A stretch of 64,000 bases of DNA from Silanimonas sp. (GTDB taxonomy: Bacteria; Pseudomonadota; Gammaproteobacteria; Xanthomonadales; Xanthomonadaceae), in contig BPKK01000002.1 of assembly GCA_026005095.1 (NCBI GenBank), positions 62,001 to 126,000 of the forward strand, given 5' to 3'. The position numbers and the translations under genes were made by a program. Of this stretch, positions 8,340 to 16,327 are shown one piece after another. The notes beneath the pieces were generated by a model, which saw only the letters and a list, made by a program, of their open reading frames with translations, was not told where the DNA came from and ran no database searches. How positions within the stretch are numbered: the stretch's first letter is position 1; every line of letters begins with the position of its first letter.

Positions 8340-9243
8340 GGTAGCGGGTGCCATTGGCCTCCGGCGGCGGCAGCGCGCCGGCCTTCATGTTCACCTGCAG
8401 CGAGGGGATGATCAGCCGCGGCATGGCAAGGGTGGCATCACGGGCCTCGCGCAGACGGACGAAGCCCTCTTCATCCATGCCGTCGCGCACGTGGATGTTC
8501 GAGGCACGCTGCTCGGCCACCGTCGTCTCCCAGCGGATCTCGCGCCCGCCCGGGGCGTAGTCATGGCACATGAACAGCCGCGTCTCCGGCGGCAGCGAGA
8601 GCACTCGGCGTATCGAGCGGAACAGGGTGCGGGCATCACCGCCCGGGAAATCGGCGCGCGCCGAACCGGCATCCGGCATGAACAGGGTGTCGCCAACGAA
8701 GGCGGCATCGCCGATGACGTGGGTCATGCAGGCCGGGGTGTGGCCGGGCGTATGCAGCGCCAGCGCTTCCAGTGCGCCGATGCGGTAGCGCTCACCGTCG
8801 CGGAACAGGTGGTCGAACTGGCTACCGTCGGTGGCGAACTCTGGCCCCTCGTTGAAGATCCGGCCGAAGGTGGCCTGTACGAGGCCAATGTGTTCACCGA
8901 TGGCGATCTTCCCGCCCAGCCTCGCCTTCAGCCAGGGAGCGGCGGTGAGATGGTCGGCATGCACATGGGTCTCGATGATCCATTCCACGCGCAGGCCCGC
9001 GGCCTCGACATGGCGGGCGATGGCCTCGGCCGAGCGGTAGCCCGTGCGTCCCGAGGCGTAGTCGAAGTCCAGTACCGGGTCGAGGATGGCGCAGGCTGGG
9101 CCTTCGGGCTCGCGCACCACGTAGCTCAGGGTGTGGCTGTCCTCATCGAAGAAGGCGCTGACCTGCGGTCGCGGGCCACGGGGTGGGTCGAGCACGGGAT
9201 CGTTCAGCATGGCCGGGGTTTCCATGGCGGCGGGTTTGTACAT
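8314..9243 (-). CDS. MBL-fold persulfide dioxygenase-like hydrolase (Blh/ETHE1 group)
   Basis: A 309-aa metallo-beta-lactamase-fold protein with the metal motif ETHVHADHLTAA. Further ligand regions are HTPGHTPAC and VGDTLFM, and CHDY follows near residue 215. It resembles the Blh/persulfide dioxygenase proteins of BigR regulons, which oxidise glutathione persulfide (GSSH) to sulfite. The fused DUF442 rhodanese-like domain found in some Blh proteins is absent here. The first ATG (9243) lies inside the operator and near the predicted transcription start, so it could be leaderless. ATGs at 9225 or 9210 are the alternatives. Sulfite produced could leave through the divergent TauE/SafE protein. 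Confidence 0.88.
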   Translation of the reverse strand: MYKPAAMETPAMLNDPVLDPPRGPRPQVSAFFDEDSHTLSYVVREPEGPACAILDPVLDFDYASGRTGYRSAEAIARHVEAAGLRVEWIIETHVHADHLTAAPWLKARLGGKIAIGEHIGLVQATFGRIFNEGPEFATDGSQFDHLFRDGERYRIGALEALALHTPGHTPACMTHVIGDAAFVGDTLFMPDAGSARADFPGGDARTLFRSIRRVLSLPPETRLFMCHDYAPGGREIRWETTVAEQRASNIHVRDGMDEEGFVRLREARDATLAMPRLIIPSLQVNMKAGALPPPEANGTRYLKVPLDRL

Positions 9244-9260
9244 TAGTCAATTCTAATGTA
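9239..9260. promoter_or_regulatory. perfect palindromic operator between blh-like gene and tauE
   Basis: TACATTAG (9239-9246), a 6-bp spacer TCAATT, then CTAATGTA (9253-9260): a perfect 8-bp inverted repeat in an AT-rich island inside DNA of about 70% GC. It repeats the half-site found upstream of sqr. It is therefore the likely binding site for the ArsR/SqrR-type repressor and can control both divergent transcripts. Confidence 0.75.
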
Positions 9261-9277
9261 TTGTGGGCACATGTCCA
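9250..9277 (-). promoter_or_regulatory. candidate promoter of the MBL hydrolase
   Basis: On the minus strand, TGGACA (9272-9277, 5/6 to the -35 consensus) and TAGAAT (9250-9255, 5/6 to -10) are spaced by 16 bp. The -10 is inside the palindromic operator, which would give direct repression. The predicted transcription start falls about at 9243, the first possible ATG. Confidence 0.5.
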
Positions 9278-9308
9278 GTCTGCCCGCGCTCCGGGCCCGG
9301 TGGCGGCG

Positions 9309-10079
9309 ATGATGCCTCTCGCCCTGCTCGGCGCCCTCCTGATCGGCCTCTCGCTTGGCCTACTCGGCTCGGGCGGCTCGATCCTCACCGTGCCCGTGCT
9401 GGTCTACCTCGTGGGCCAGCCGGAGAAACTCGCCATTGCCGGTTCGCTGGCCATCGTCGGCGGCGTGGCCTTGGCCGGTGCCCTGCCCTGGACCCTGCGG
9501 CGCTCGGTGGACTGGCGCAGCGTGGTCTGGTTCGGCCTGCCGGGCATGCTCGGCACCAGCTTCGGCGCCTGGCTGTCGAAGTGGGTGCCGGGCGCGGTGC
9601 AGCTCTTCTTGTTCGCCCTGGTGATGCTGCTCGCCGCAGTGATGATGCTGCGCCAGACGCCGGCACTGCGCACGGAAGGCCGGCCGCGCTCGCGCCCCTT
9701 GATCGTGCTCGACGGCCTCGCCGTGGGCGCGCTCACCGGCCTCGTCGGCGTGGGCGGCGGCTTCCTCATCCTGCCGGCTCTGGTGCTACTCGGCGGCCTC
9801 GCGATGCACCGCGCCATTGGCACCAGTCTGTGGATCATCGCGCTGAAGTCCCTCAGCGGCTTTGCCGCCTACCTCGGCGTGCTGGGGAGCGTCGGTCTCG
9901 CCCTCGACTACCGGCTGATCGCCCTGTTCACCGCAGTGGGCGCGGCCGGCAGCCTGGCCGGGCAGCAGCTGGCCCACCGGCTGCCGCAAGCCCTGCTGCG
10001 GCGGCTGTTCGCCGTATTCCTCGTGCTCATGGGCCTCGTCATCGTGGCCCGAACCTTGCCGGAGCTGCGGCCCGGCTGA
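9309..10079 (+). CDS. TauE/SafE-family sulfite exporter-like permease
   Basis: A 256-aa polytopic membrane protein with about eight hydrophobic helices in two related halves. Both halves carry the family Gly-rich motif (IGLSLGLLGSGGSILTVPVL near the N-terminus; GLVGVGGGFLILPAL near residue 150). The start is one of the two adjacent ATGs at 9309/9312; the upstream in-frame extension lacks hydrophobic character and is discounted. The family includes sulfite/sulfoacetate exporters. Here it sits opposite the persulfide dioxygenase and ahead of two rhodaneses, so export of sulfite or another oxidised sulfur product is the best guess. Confidence 0.88.
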   Translation: MMPLALLGALLIGLSLGLLGSGGSILTVPVLVYLVGQPEKLAIAGSLAIVGGVALAGALPWTLRRSVDWRSVVWFGLPGMLGTSFGAWLSKWVPGAVQLFLFALVMLLAAVMMLRQTPALRTEGRPRSRPLIVLDGLAVGALTGLVGVGGGFLILPALVLLGGLAMHRAIGTSLWIIALKSLSGFAAYLGVLGSVGLALDYRLIALFTAVGAAGSLAGQQLAHRLPQALLRRLFAVFLVLMGLVIVARTLPELRPG

Positions 10080-10098
10080 TCCCGTGAAGGAGACTCCC

Positions 10099-10485
10099 AT
10101 GAAGACCGTGCAAGACCTGGTGGCGGAAGCCAAGCAGCGCATCCGCGAGATCGACCACGCCGAACTGGAAGCCCTGCGGGCCCGCGGGGTACCGCTGATC
10201 GACGTGCGCGAACCGGCCGAGTTCGCCCAAGGACATGTGCCGGGGGCGGTGAACATCCCGCGCGGCGTGCTGGAATTCGAGGTGGACGGCCACCCGGCGG
10301 TGAACGGCGTGAAGGACCCGGCGCTCTCGCACCGCGAGGCTCCGGTGGTGCTGATGTGCCGTAGCGGCGGCCGCAGCGCCCTTGCGGCGGATGCCCTGCG
10401 CACGCTCGGCTTCGCCCAGCCGCTGTCGCTGGCCGGCGGCTGGCTGGGCTGGGTCGAGGCCGGCGGCTCAGTGGAACAGGCCTGA
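10099..10485 (+). CDS. rhodanese-domain sulfurtransferase 1
   Basis: A 128-aa single-domain rhodanese. It has VPLIDVREPAEFAQGHVPGAVNIPRG, the catalytic loop CRSGGRS (Cys near residue 88) and the C-terminal GGWLGW signature. The ATG at 10099 is preceded by AAGGAG at a 6-nt spacing. Single-domain rhodaneses transfer sulfane sulfur between thiosulfate/GSSH and acceptors such as GSH, complementing the SQR and dioxygenase steps. It is the second gene of the tauE unit. Confidence 0.92.
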   Translation: MKTVQDLVAEAKQRIREIDHAELEALRARGVPLIDVREPAEFAQGHVPGAVNIPRGVLEFEVDGHPAVNGVKDPALSHREAPVVLMCRSGGRSALAADALRTLGFAQPLSLAGGWLGWVEAGGSVEQA

Positions 10486-10505
10486 ACCACGCGGAGGAAA
10501 CGCCC

Positions 10506-10877
10506 ATGCTCGGCTTGATCAAATCCCTGTTCGGCGCCGGCGACGCCTCGGTCTCGGCGGCCACGGCGCACGAGCTGCAGCGCGGCGGCGTGCCACTCGT
10601 CGATGTGCGCGAGAACGGCGAGTGGAGCGCCGGCCATGCCCCGAATGCTTTCCATGTGCCGCTCGGCGAAGTGCAGGCCGAAGGCCTTGCCGCCCTCGAG
10701 GCACGTGGCGTGCCGCTGGCGGGCGAGGGTCCGGTGCTCTTCATCTGCCGCAGCGGCATGCGCAGCGGCGCGGCCTGCGGCGCTCTGCGCAGTGCCCTGG
10801 GCGAGCGGGCGGTGAACGTGGAGGGCGGCATGATGGCCTGGACCGCAGCCGGACTGCCGGTGGAGACCGGGCGATGA
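10506..10877 (+). CDS. rhodanese-domain sulfurtransferase 2
   Basis: A 123-aa single-domain rhodanese with VPLVDVRENGEWSAGHAPNAFHVPLG, catalytic loop CRSGMRS and GGMMAW near the C-terminus. The loop differs from its neighbour's (CRSGGRS), which may mean different acceptors. It begins 20 nt after rhodanese 1, and its stop overlaps the next start (ATGA). Both are likely cytoplasmic, as neither has a signal peptide. Confidence 0.92.
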   Translation: MLGLIKSLFGAGDASVSAATAHELQRGGVPLVDVRENGEWSAGHAPNAFHVPLGEVQAEGLAALEARGVPLAGEGPVLFICRSGMRSGAACGALRSALGERAVNVEGGMMAWTAAGLPVETGR

Positions 10878-11707
10878 AGCGCCGGGCCCTGTTCCTGCTG
10901 GCGGCCCTTTCCGCCACGGGCGCCTTCGCAAGCCCACCGGCGACGGCGCCCGGAACCGGCGAGGCCGCCACCCGGGCCGCGGACGCGGCCAAGGCCTTCT
11001 CCGGGGCGCTGCGCCAGGCCCTGGGCGGCGCCATGGCCGAAGGCGGGCCGGCTGCCGCGGTGGCGGTCTGCCACGACGAAGCGCCGCGCATCGCCGAGCG
11101 GGTGTCAGCCGAGCATGGCGTGCGGCTCGGCCGGGTGGGCGTGCGCTCGCGCAATCCGGCCAACCGTCTCGAGGGCTGGCAGAAGGCCCTGCTGCAGGAA
11201 TGGCAGGCGCGGCCGCCGGCCGGCCCGCCCTCGCAGTGGGCGCCGGCGGTACGGCACGAGGGCGGCACGCTGCGCTGGGCGCGGGCGATCGAGACCGAAG
11301 GCCTGTGCCTGGTCTGCCACGGCCCGCGGCTCGACCCCGGGCTGGAAGCCAGCATCCGCGCGCGCTATCCCGACGATCCGGCCACCGGCTTCGAGGCCGG
11401 CAGCCTGCGCGACCTGCTCTGGGTGGAAGTGGACGAGGCGGCCGGCGCTGCAGCCCCTACCAGCGAAACCCGCCAGGCCATTCCGATGCGCGAGGCCGAA
11501 GCCGCCGAGCTGCGGGCACAGATGCGGGCCCATCTGGAACGCCTCGAGGGCATCACCGCCGCGCTGGCCAACGGCGACACCGAAGCCGCGGCCAGCCTGC
11601 TCGAGACGGCGGCCGCGGGGCGGCCGGGCCGCTTCCGCACGGCCCTGCCGGAGGGCTGGTTCCGCTTCGCACGGCCGATGCACGAGGCCTTCGGCGCGGC
11701 AGCCTGA
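10874..11707 (+). CDS. Tll0287-like (DUF3365) periplasmic haem-c protein
   Basis: A 277-aa protein with a signal peptide (about residues 1-19). One c-type haem motif, C145-L-V-C148-H149, lies in GLCLVCHGP, and a conserved Cys66 occurs in AVCHDEAP. In the structurally studied Tll0287 family a PAS-like fold holds a covalent haem with Cys/His ligation. Cys66 is the candidate second ligand (family knowledge, not shown here). The start overlaps the rhodanese 2 stop (ATGA), making it the last intact gene of the tauE-rhodanese unit. Possible roles are redox/sulfide sensing or electron transfer. The 3' end abuts a regulator remnant. Confidence 0.82.
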   Translation: MKRRALFLLAALSATGAFASPPATAPGTGEAATRAADAAKAFSGALRQALGGAMAEGGPAAAVAVCHDEAPRIAERVSAEHGVRLGRVGVRSRNPANRLEGWQKALLQEWQARPPAGPPSQWAPAVRHEGGTLRWARAIETEGLCLVCHGPRLDPGLEASIRARYPDDPATGFEAGSLRDLLWVEVDEAAGAAAPTSETRQAIPMREAEAAELRAQMRAHLERLEGITAALANGDTEAAASLLETAAAGRPGRFRTALPEGWFRFARPMHEAFGAAA

Positions 11708-12251
11708 AGCTGCGTTTCCACGGCGTGCGCGACACGGGGCCCCTGCTCGGCTTTGCCTTCCCGGGCGATCTCGTCGGCCTGGATGCCCGGCCCTTCGCCA
11801 CCCGCAGGATCGAGGCCGTCGCACTGGAACCCAGCCTGGTGGTGCGCCTGCCGCTCGCCCAGATCGAGGCCCGTGCCGCCGAAGACCCGGTGTTGCTCGG
11901 CCTGTGGTGGAAGGCCCTGGCCACCACGCTGCGCCAGCGCATCGAGCACACCGAGCTGCTCGACATCCGCCAGGCCCATTGCGGGTGCTCGGCTTCCTGC
12001 ACCAGCTCGCCGCCCGGCAGGGCCGCTGCCAGGGCCCCGAGGGCCACGCCTACCTGCCGATGGCGCGCAGCGACATCGCCTCGCATCTCTGCCTCGCCCT
12101 GGAGAGCGTGAGCCGCGCCTTCGGCAGGCTGGAGGCGCGCGGCGAACTGCAGGCCCGGGGGCTGCGGCATGTGGGCCTGCGCTGCCCGCAGGCCGCCGTA
12201 CTGGCGCCACCCGGGCTGCGACACAGTGTCGCAGCCGCCTTCGGCACCTGA
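11695..12251 (+). pseudogene. decayed FNR/CRP-type transcriptional regulator
   Basis: From about 11695 one frame encodes the second half of a cyclic-nucleotide-binding fold (GSLKLRF, FAFPGDLVGLDA) and the dimerisation helix. Near 11980 the homology jumps to another frame: RVLGFLHQLAARQG, then an FNR-like HTH (YLPMARSDIASHLCLALESVSRAFGRLE, with the E-SVSR recognition residues). A single missing base in CAGGCCCATTGCGGGTG would restore the frame. The first 70 or so residues, where FNR carries its cluster Cys, are absent. The remnant begins at the last codons of the haem-c gene. It is therefore 5'-truncated and frameshifted. The frameshift alone could be a sequencing error; the truncation is unlikely to be. 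Confidence 0.8.
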
Positions 12252-12328
12252 GGCGAGGCCCTAGGATGCGCGCGCCGCCGGCATGGGCAGGCGGCGTTCC
12301 GTCATAAGTCCTCCGATTCCCGAACCGC

Positions 12329-14569
12329 ATGCCGATGCCCCTCCGCCCGCGCGCCCTGGCCGCGCTGATCGCCTTCGCCCTGCCGCCACTGGCCCAGGCC
12401 AGCCCGACCCCGGCCCAGCTCGACCGCGTGCAGGTCCGGGCCGAGCGTCCGCTGCCGCAGCCCCGGGCGGTGAGGGCGGACGACCCGGCCGCGGGCGACG
12501 ACGTGGCCAGTCTGTTCGCCCCCCTGCCCGGCCTGGCCCTGCAGGGCGCGGGCGGCGTCTCCCGCCTGCCGGTGGCCCGAGGCCTCGCCGACGACCGGGT
12601 GAAGATCGCGGTGGACGGCATGGAACTGCTCGCCACCTGCCCCAACCACATGAACCCGCCGCTCTCCTCCCTCGCTCCGGCGCAGGTGGCCGGCGCCCGG
12701 GTGTTCCTCGGCCTCTCGCCCCTCAGCCTCGGCGGCGACAGCCTCGGCAGCGCCCTCGTGGTGGACAGCCTCGTCCCGCACTTCGGCGAGCCCGGCACCG
12801 GCTGGACGGTGCAGGGCCTGCTCGGACTGCAGGGCCGGCAGCAGGGCCGGGCCTTCGGCCTCGACCTGGCGCTCGATGGCGGCGATGGGGAACATGCCCT
12901 CGCCTACCGCCTGAGCCATGCCGAGGCCGGGAACTACCGCGCCGCCCGGCCCTTCAAGCCCTCGCCGCTGACCGGCCGCGCCGGCCATCGCCTGCCCCTC
13001 GACGAGGTGGGTTCCAGCGCCTACGAGACGCGCAACCAGCAACTCGCCTTCGCGCTGCGCCGCGACGGGCAGCAGCTGAGCCTCGGCCTCGGCCGCCAGG
13101 ACATGCCCTTCCAGGGCTTCCCCAACCAGCGCATGGACCTCACCGGCAACCGCGCCGACCGGGTGAACCTGCACTGGCAGGGCGGGCTCGGCGCCTTTGC
13201 CCTCGAAGGGCGGCTCTGGCACGAGGCGGTGCGCCATGCCATGGACTTCGGACCGGACAAGCGCTTCTGGTACGGCACGGCAGCGAACGTGCCGGGCCTG
13301 ATGGGCGAGGGCCAGCCCTGCGCGCCGCTCTCCTACACCTGCGCCGCCGGTATGCCGATGCAGACCCGGGCCCGCAGCAGCGGCGCGCGGCTGCAACTGG
13401 AGGGCCCGGCCGATGCCCCGCGCCGCCTGCGTGCCGGAGTGGATGCCCTGGTGCACCGGCTGGACGATTTCTGGCCCGTCTCCGGCGCCGGCATGTGGCC
13501 CGGCACCTTCGTCAATCTCCGCGACGGCCGCCGCGACCGCCTCGGCCTCTTCCTCGAGGGCGAGGGCGAGGCGCCGGGCGGCTGGCAGCTGCATGCCGGC
13601 CTGCGCCTCGACCGGGTGCTCACCGATGCCGGCCCGGTGCAGGGCTACGACACCGACCCGGCCCCGCCGGGCTCCTGGGCCAGCACCGCGGCCGATGCCG
13701 CGGCCTTCAATGCCCGCGAGCGCCGCCGTACCGATCTCCATGCCAACGCCCTGCTCGCGGCCCAGCGCCGCCTCGGCGAAGGCTGGCGGCTGGATCTCGG
13801 GCTCAGCCGGCGCTCGCGCTCGCCGAACCTGCACGAGCGCTACGCCTGGTCGACCTGGTCGATGGCCGCACTGATGAACAACACGGTGGGCGATGGCAAC
13901 GGCTATGTCGGTTCGCCCGACCTGCGGCCGGAGGTGGCGCTCGGCGGCTCGGCCAGCCTCGACTGGAGTGATCCGGCAGGACGTCACGGCTTCCGCGCCT
14001 CGGTCCACTTCACCCGCATCCACGACTACATCGATGCCGTACGGCTCACCCAGAACCCCGGCGGTTTCAATGTGCTGCGCCATGCCAACCAGTCGGCCGG
14101 GCTGGCCGGCATGGAGTTGACGGGCACCCGCAGCCTCGCCGAGGGCGGGACCGGGCACTGGGCACTGGAAGGCAGCCTCGCCCTGCTCCGCGGCCGCAAC
14201 CGCGAGACCGGGGACGGCCTGTACAACGTGATGCCGCCGCAGGCCCGGCTGGCCCTGGTGCATCACCGGGGCCCCTGGGAACTGCGGCTGGAGGGCGAGG
14301 CGGTGCGCCGCAAGACCCGCCGCTCGCAGGTGCGCAACGAGCCCGTCACGCCCGGCTATGCCCTGCTCGGGCTCTCAGCCGGCTACCGCAGCCCGCGCTG
14401 GGACCTGAGCCTCGGGGTGGAGAACCTGCTCGACCGCTTCTACCGGCATCCGCTGGGCGGCGCCTATCTCGGGCAGGGCGCCACGATGATGCTCGGTGGC
14501 GTGCCCTACGGCATCACCGTGCCCGGGCCGGGCCGCTCGCTACGCGTCGGCGCCCGCTGGCGCTTCTGA
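12329..14569 (+). CDS. TonB-dependent copper receptor (OprC/NosA-like)
   Basis: A 746-aa outer-membrane receptor with a signal peptide (ending about residue 23), a plug domain and a beta-barrel ending in Phe (RVGARWRF). The plug has CPNHMNPPLS, a CxxxM motif matching the Cys/Met copper ligands described for OprC, and a His within it. The barrel is rich in Met-containing loops (HAMDFG, AAGMPMQTRA, AGMWPG). No TonB/ExbBD genes are nearby. No strong Shine-Dalgarno is seen. It is convergent with the diguanylate cyclase, with only 8 nt between the stops. Confidence 0.87.
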   Translation: MPMPLRPRALAALIAFALPPLAQASPTPAQLDRVQVRAERPLPQPRAVRADDPAAGDDVASLFAPLPGLALQGAGGVSRLPVARGLADDRVKIAVDGMELLATCPNHMNPPLSSLAPAQVAGARVFLGLSPLSLGGDSLGSALVVDSLVPHFGEPGTGWTVQGLLGLQGRQQGRAFGLDLALDGGDGEHALAYRLSHAEAGNYRAARPFKPSPLTGRAGHRLPLDEVGSSAYETRNQQLAFALRRDGQQLSLGLGRQDMPFQGFPNQRMDLTGNRADRVNLHWQGGLGAFALEGRLWHEAVRHAMDFGPDKRFWYGTAANVPGLMGEGQPCAPLSYTCAAGMPMQTRARSSGARLQLEGPADAPRRLRAGVDALVHRLDDFWPVSGAGMWPGTFVNLRDGRRDRLGLFLEGEGEAPGGWQLHAGLRLDRVLTDAGPVQGYDTDPAPPGSWASTAADAAAFNARERRRTDLHANALLAAQRRLGEGWRLDLGLSRRSRSPNLHERYAWSTWSMAALMNNTVGDGNGYVGSPDLRPEVALGGSASLDWSDPAGRHGFRASVHFTRIHDYIDAVRLTQNPGGFNVLRHANQSAGLAGMELTGTRSLAEGGTGHWALEGSLALLRGRNRETGDGLYNVMPPQARLALVHHRGPWELRLEGEAVRRKTRRSQVRNEPVTPGYALLGLSAGYRSPRWDLSLGVENLLDRFYRHPLGGAYLGQGATMMLGGVPYGITVPGPGRSLRVGARWRF

Positions 14570-14577
14570 AAGCGCAT

Positions 14578-16199
14578 TCAGCCCGCCAGCGCCGGGGCAT
14601 GGCTCCAGCGGCCGCTGCCACCGGCCTTGGCGGCATACATGGCAAGGTCGGCGCGCCGCAGCAGGGCATCGACGGTGTCGGCGCTGTGCGCTGGCTGGGC
14701 GATGCCGATGCTGGCCCGCACCACCGCCACCTCGCCCTCCAGCGGGATCGGCGCCTCCACGCGGCGGGCGATCTCCTGCACCCGGGCCTCGAGCTCGGCG
14801 GGCTCCACCGTGCCGGCCAGCACCAGCACGAACTCGTCGCCGCCGTGGCGGGCCACGATATCGCCGCTGCGCACCGCACCGGAAAGCCGGGCGGCGATCT
14901 CGATCAGCACCCGGTCGCCCACGGCATGGCCGTGGCGGTCGTTCACCGGCTTGAAGCCATCGAGGTCGAGCAGCAACACGGCAAAGCCCGGGCCACCGCG
15001 GCGCCAGTCGGCGAGCAGGGCTTCGAGTGCCGGCCGCAGAGCCACCCGGTTGGCCACCCCGGTCAGGGCATCGCGTTGGGCCATGGCCTTGAGCTGGGCC
15101 TCGCGCTCGCGTAGCCGTTCATTGGCCGCCGCGAGTTCGGCGGTGCGCTCCGCCGCGCCTCCAGCACCGCCTCGGCGGCCTCGGCCTCGGCCAGGGCGCG
15201 CTGCTGCAGGGCCAGGAGCTGTGCCTGGCCCTCGGCGTGGGCCCGCCGCAGGGCGACGAAGCGTGCCGCCAGCGCCACCGCCAGCAGCAGCAGTTCCAGC
15301 GCCGAGCCGATCTGCAAGGCATTGGCGGTGAACGCGTTGGTGGGCACGAGGCCGAGATTGCGCAGCCCGGTGAGCAGGGCGCCGAGCAGCAGCATGAAAA
15401 AGGCGAGCAGGAAGGGCCGGGCCGCTGGCACGCCGCGGCGCACCGCGATGATTCCGGCCGAAAGCCCGATGAGGGCGAACAGCAGAGCCGTCACCGAGAC
15501 GAAGGGCCAGGCTCCGGGCAACCCGAGCAGCAGGGCGGGAATGCCAAGGCCAAAACAGGCGAACACCAGCGCGCGCAGGGCAAAGCGGTGCAGACCGGGC
15601 TGGCGGTGAAGGCCGAGAAAACGCAGCACGAACCAAGCTCCGAGACCGGTGGCGGCCTGCATGCCCACCGGCAGCAGCAGGTTGGAGAGCCAGGGCTGGC
15701 CGGGCCAGAGGAACTCGCTGCCAAAGCCATTCTGCGCCGCCAGCCCGAGGGCGAAGCTCAGGGCATACAGGGCATAGACGAGAAAATCACCGTCGCGCAG
15801 GGCGAGGCCCAACAGGAGATAGAACAGTGCCAGTCCGCCGACCAGGCCGAAATAGGCGGCGAGCAGGACATACAGGGCCTGGCCGTGGCGCAGGAAGGCC
15901 GCAGGCTGCCAGAGCGTGAGCGGCACGGTGAGCGTACCCGCGCTCTCCACCCGCAGCCATAGGCGGCTCTCGCCGGCCGGTACGGTGAGCGGCACCACCA
16001 GGCTGCGATGCGGCAATGGCCGGGCATCGAAGGGCTGGCCCCGGCACCAGCGCAGGGCCTCACGCAGTTCGATCCGCTCGCGCCCGTCCACGCGCAGGCC
16101 CGCCTCCCCCGCCCCGGCCCGGGCAGGGGCCGGCAGCAGGGCAAGACCGAGGGCGAGGGCGCCCAGCAGCGTCCTGAGGGTAGGCAAATGGGAAAACAC
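14578..16199 (-). pseudogene. 7TM-GGDEF diguanylate cyclase interrupted by a frameshift
   Basis: The first frame starts at a GTG at 16199. It encodes a signal peptide, a periplasmic sensor, seven TM helices (7TMR-DISM-like, about residues 105-315) and the start of a coiled coil. Near 15150-15158 the coding signal moves to another frame: AERTAELAAANERLRE, then a complete GGDEF domain (HGGDEF, with the RSGD inhibitory site exactly five residues before it). One base deleted in GAGGCGCGGCGGAGCG explains the shift. Without the shift the product would be about 540 aa and an active, feedback-inhibited c-di-GMP synthase. As read, the enzyme is split. Mutation or sequencing error cannot be distinguished here. 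Confidence 0.82.
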
Positions 16200-16327
16200 G
16201 GCATCTTGGCCGAGGGAAGGTCGGTTTCAGAGTGTAGGCAGGCGTTTCCGAGATTCACGGCTCACGCCCTGCGACTGGCGCAGGCTTTTACATTTCCGGT
16301 CTTCCTGCCAGCCACCCGCCCGCTTCC

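Noticed and set aside
9271..9312. A 13-codon leader ORF overlapping the tauE start (TGATG)
   Set aside because: It has no Shine-Dalgarno and starts beside the operator. The overlap can arise by chance, so it is not annotated as a gene.
16268..16289. Cobalamin riboswitch or terminator upstream of the second TonB receptor
   Set aside because: Only a 6-bp stem followed by CTTTTA is present. The leader is too short and lacks the B12-box conservation, and no gene on that strand ends just before it.
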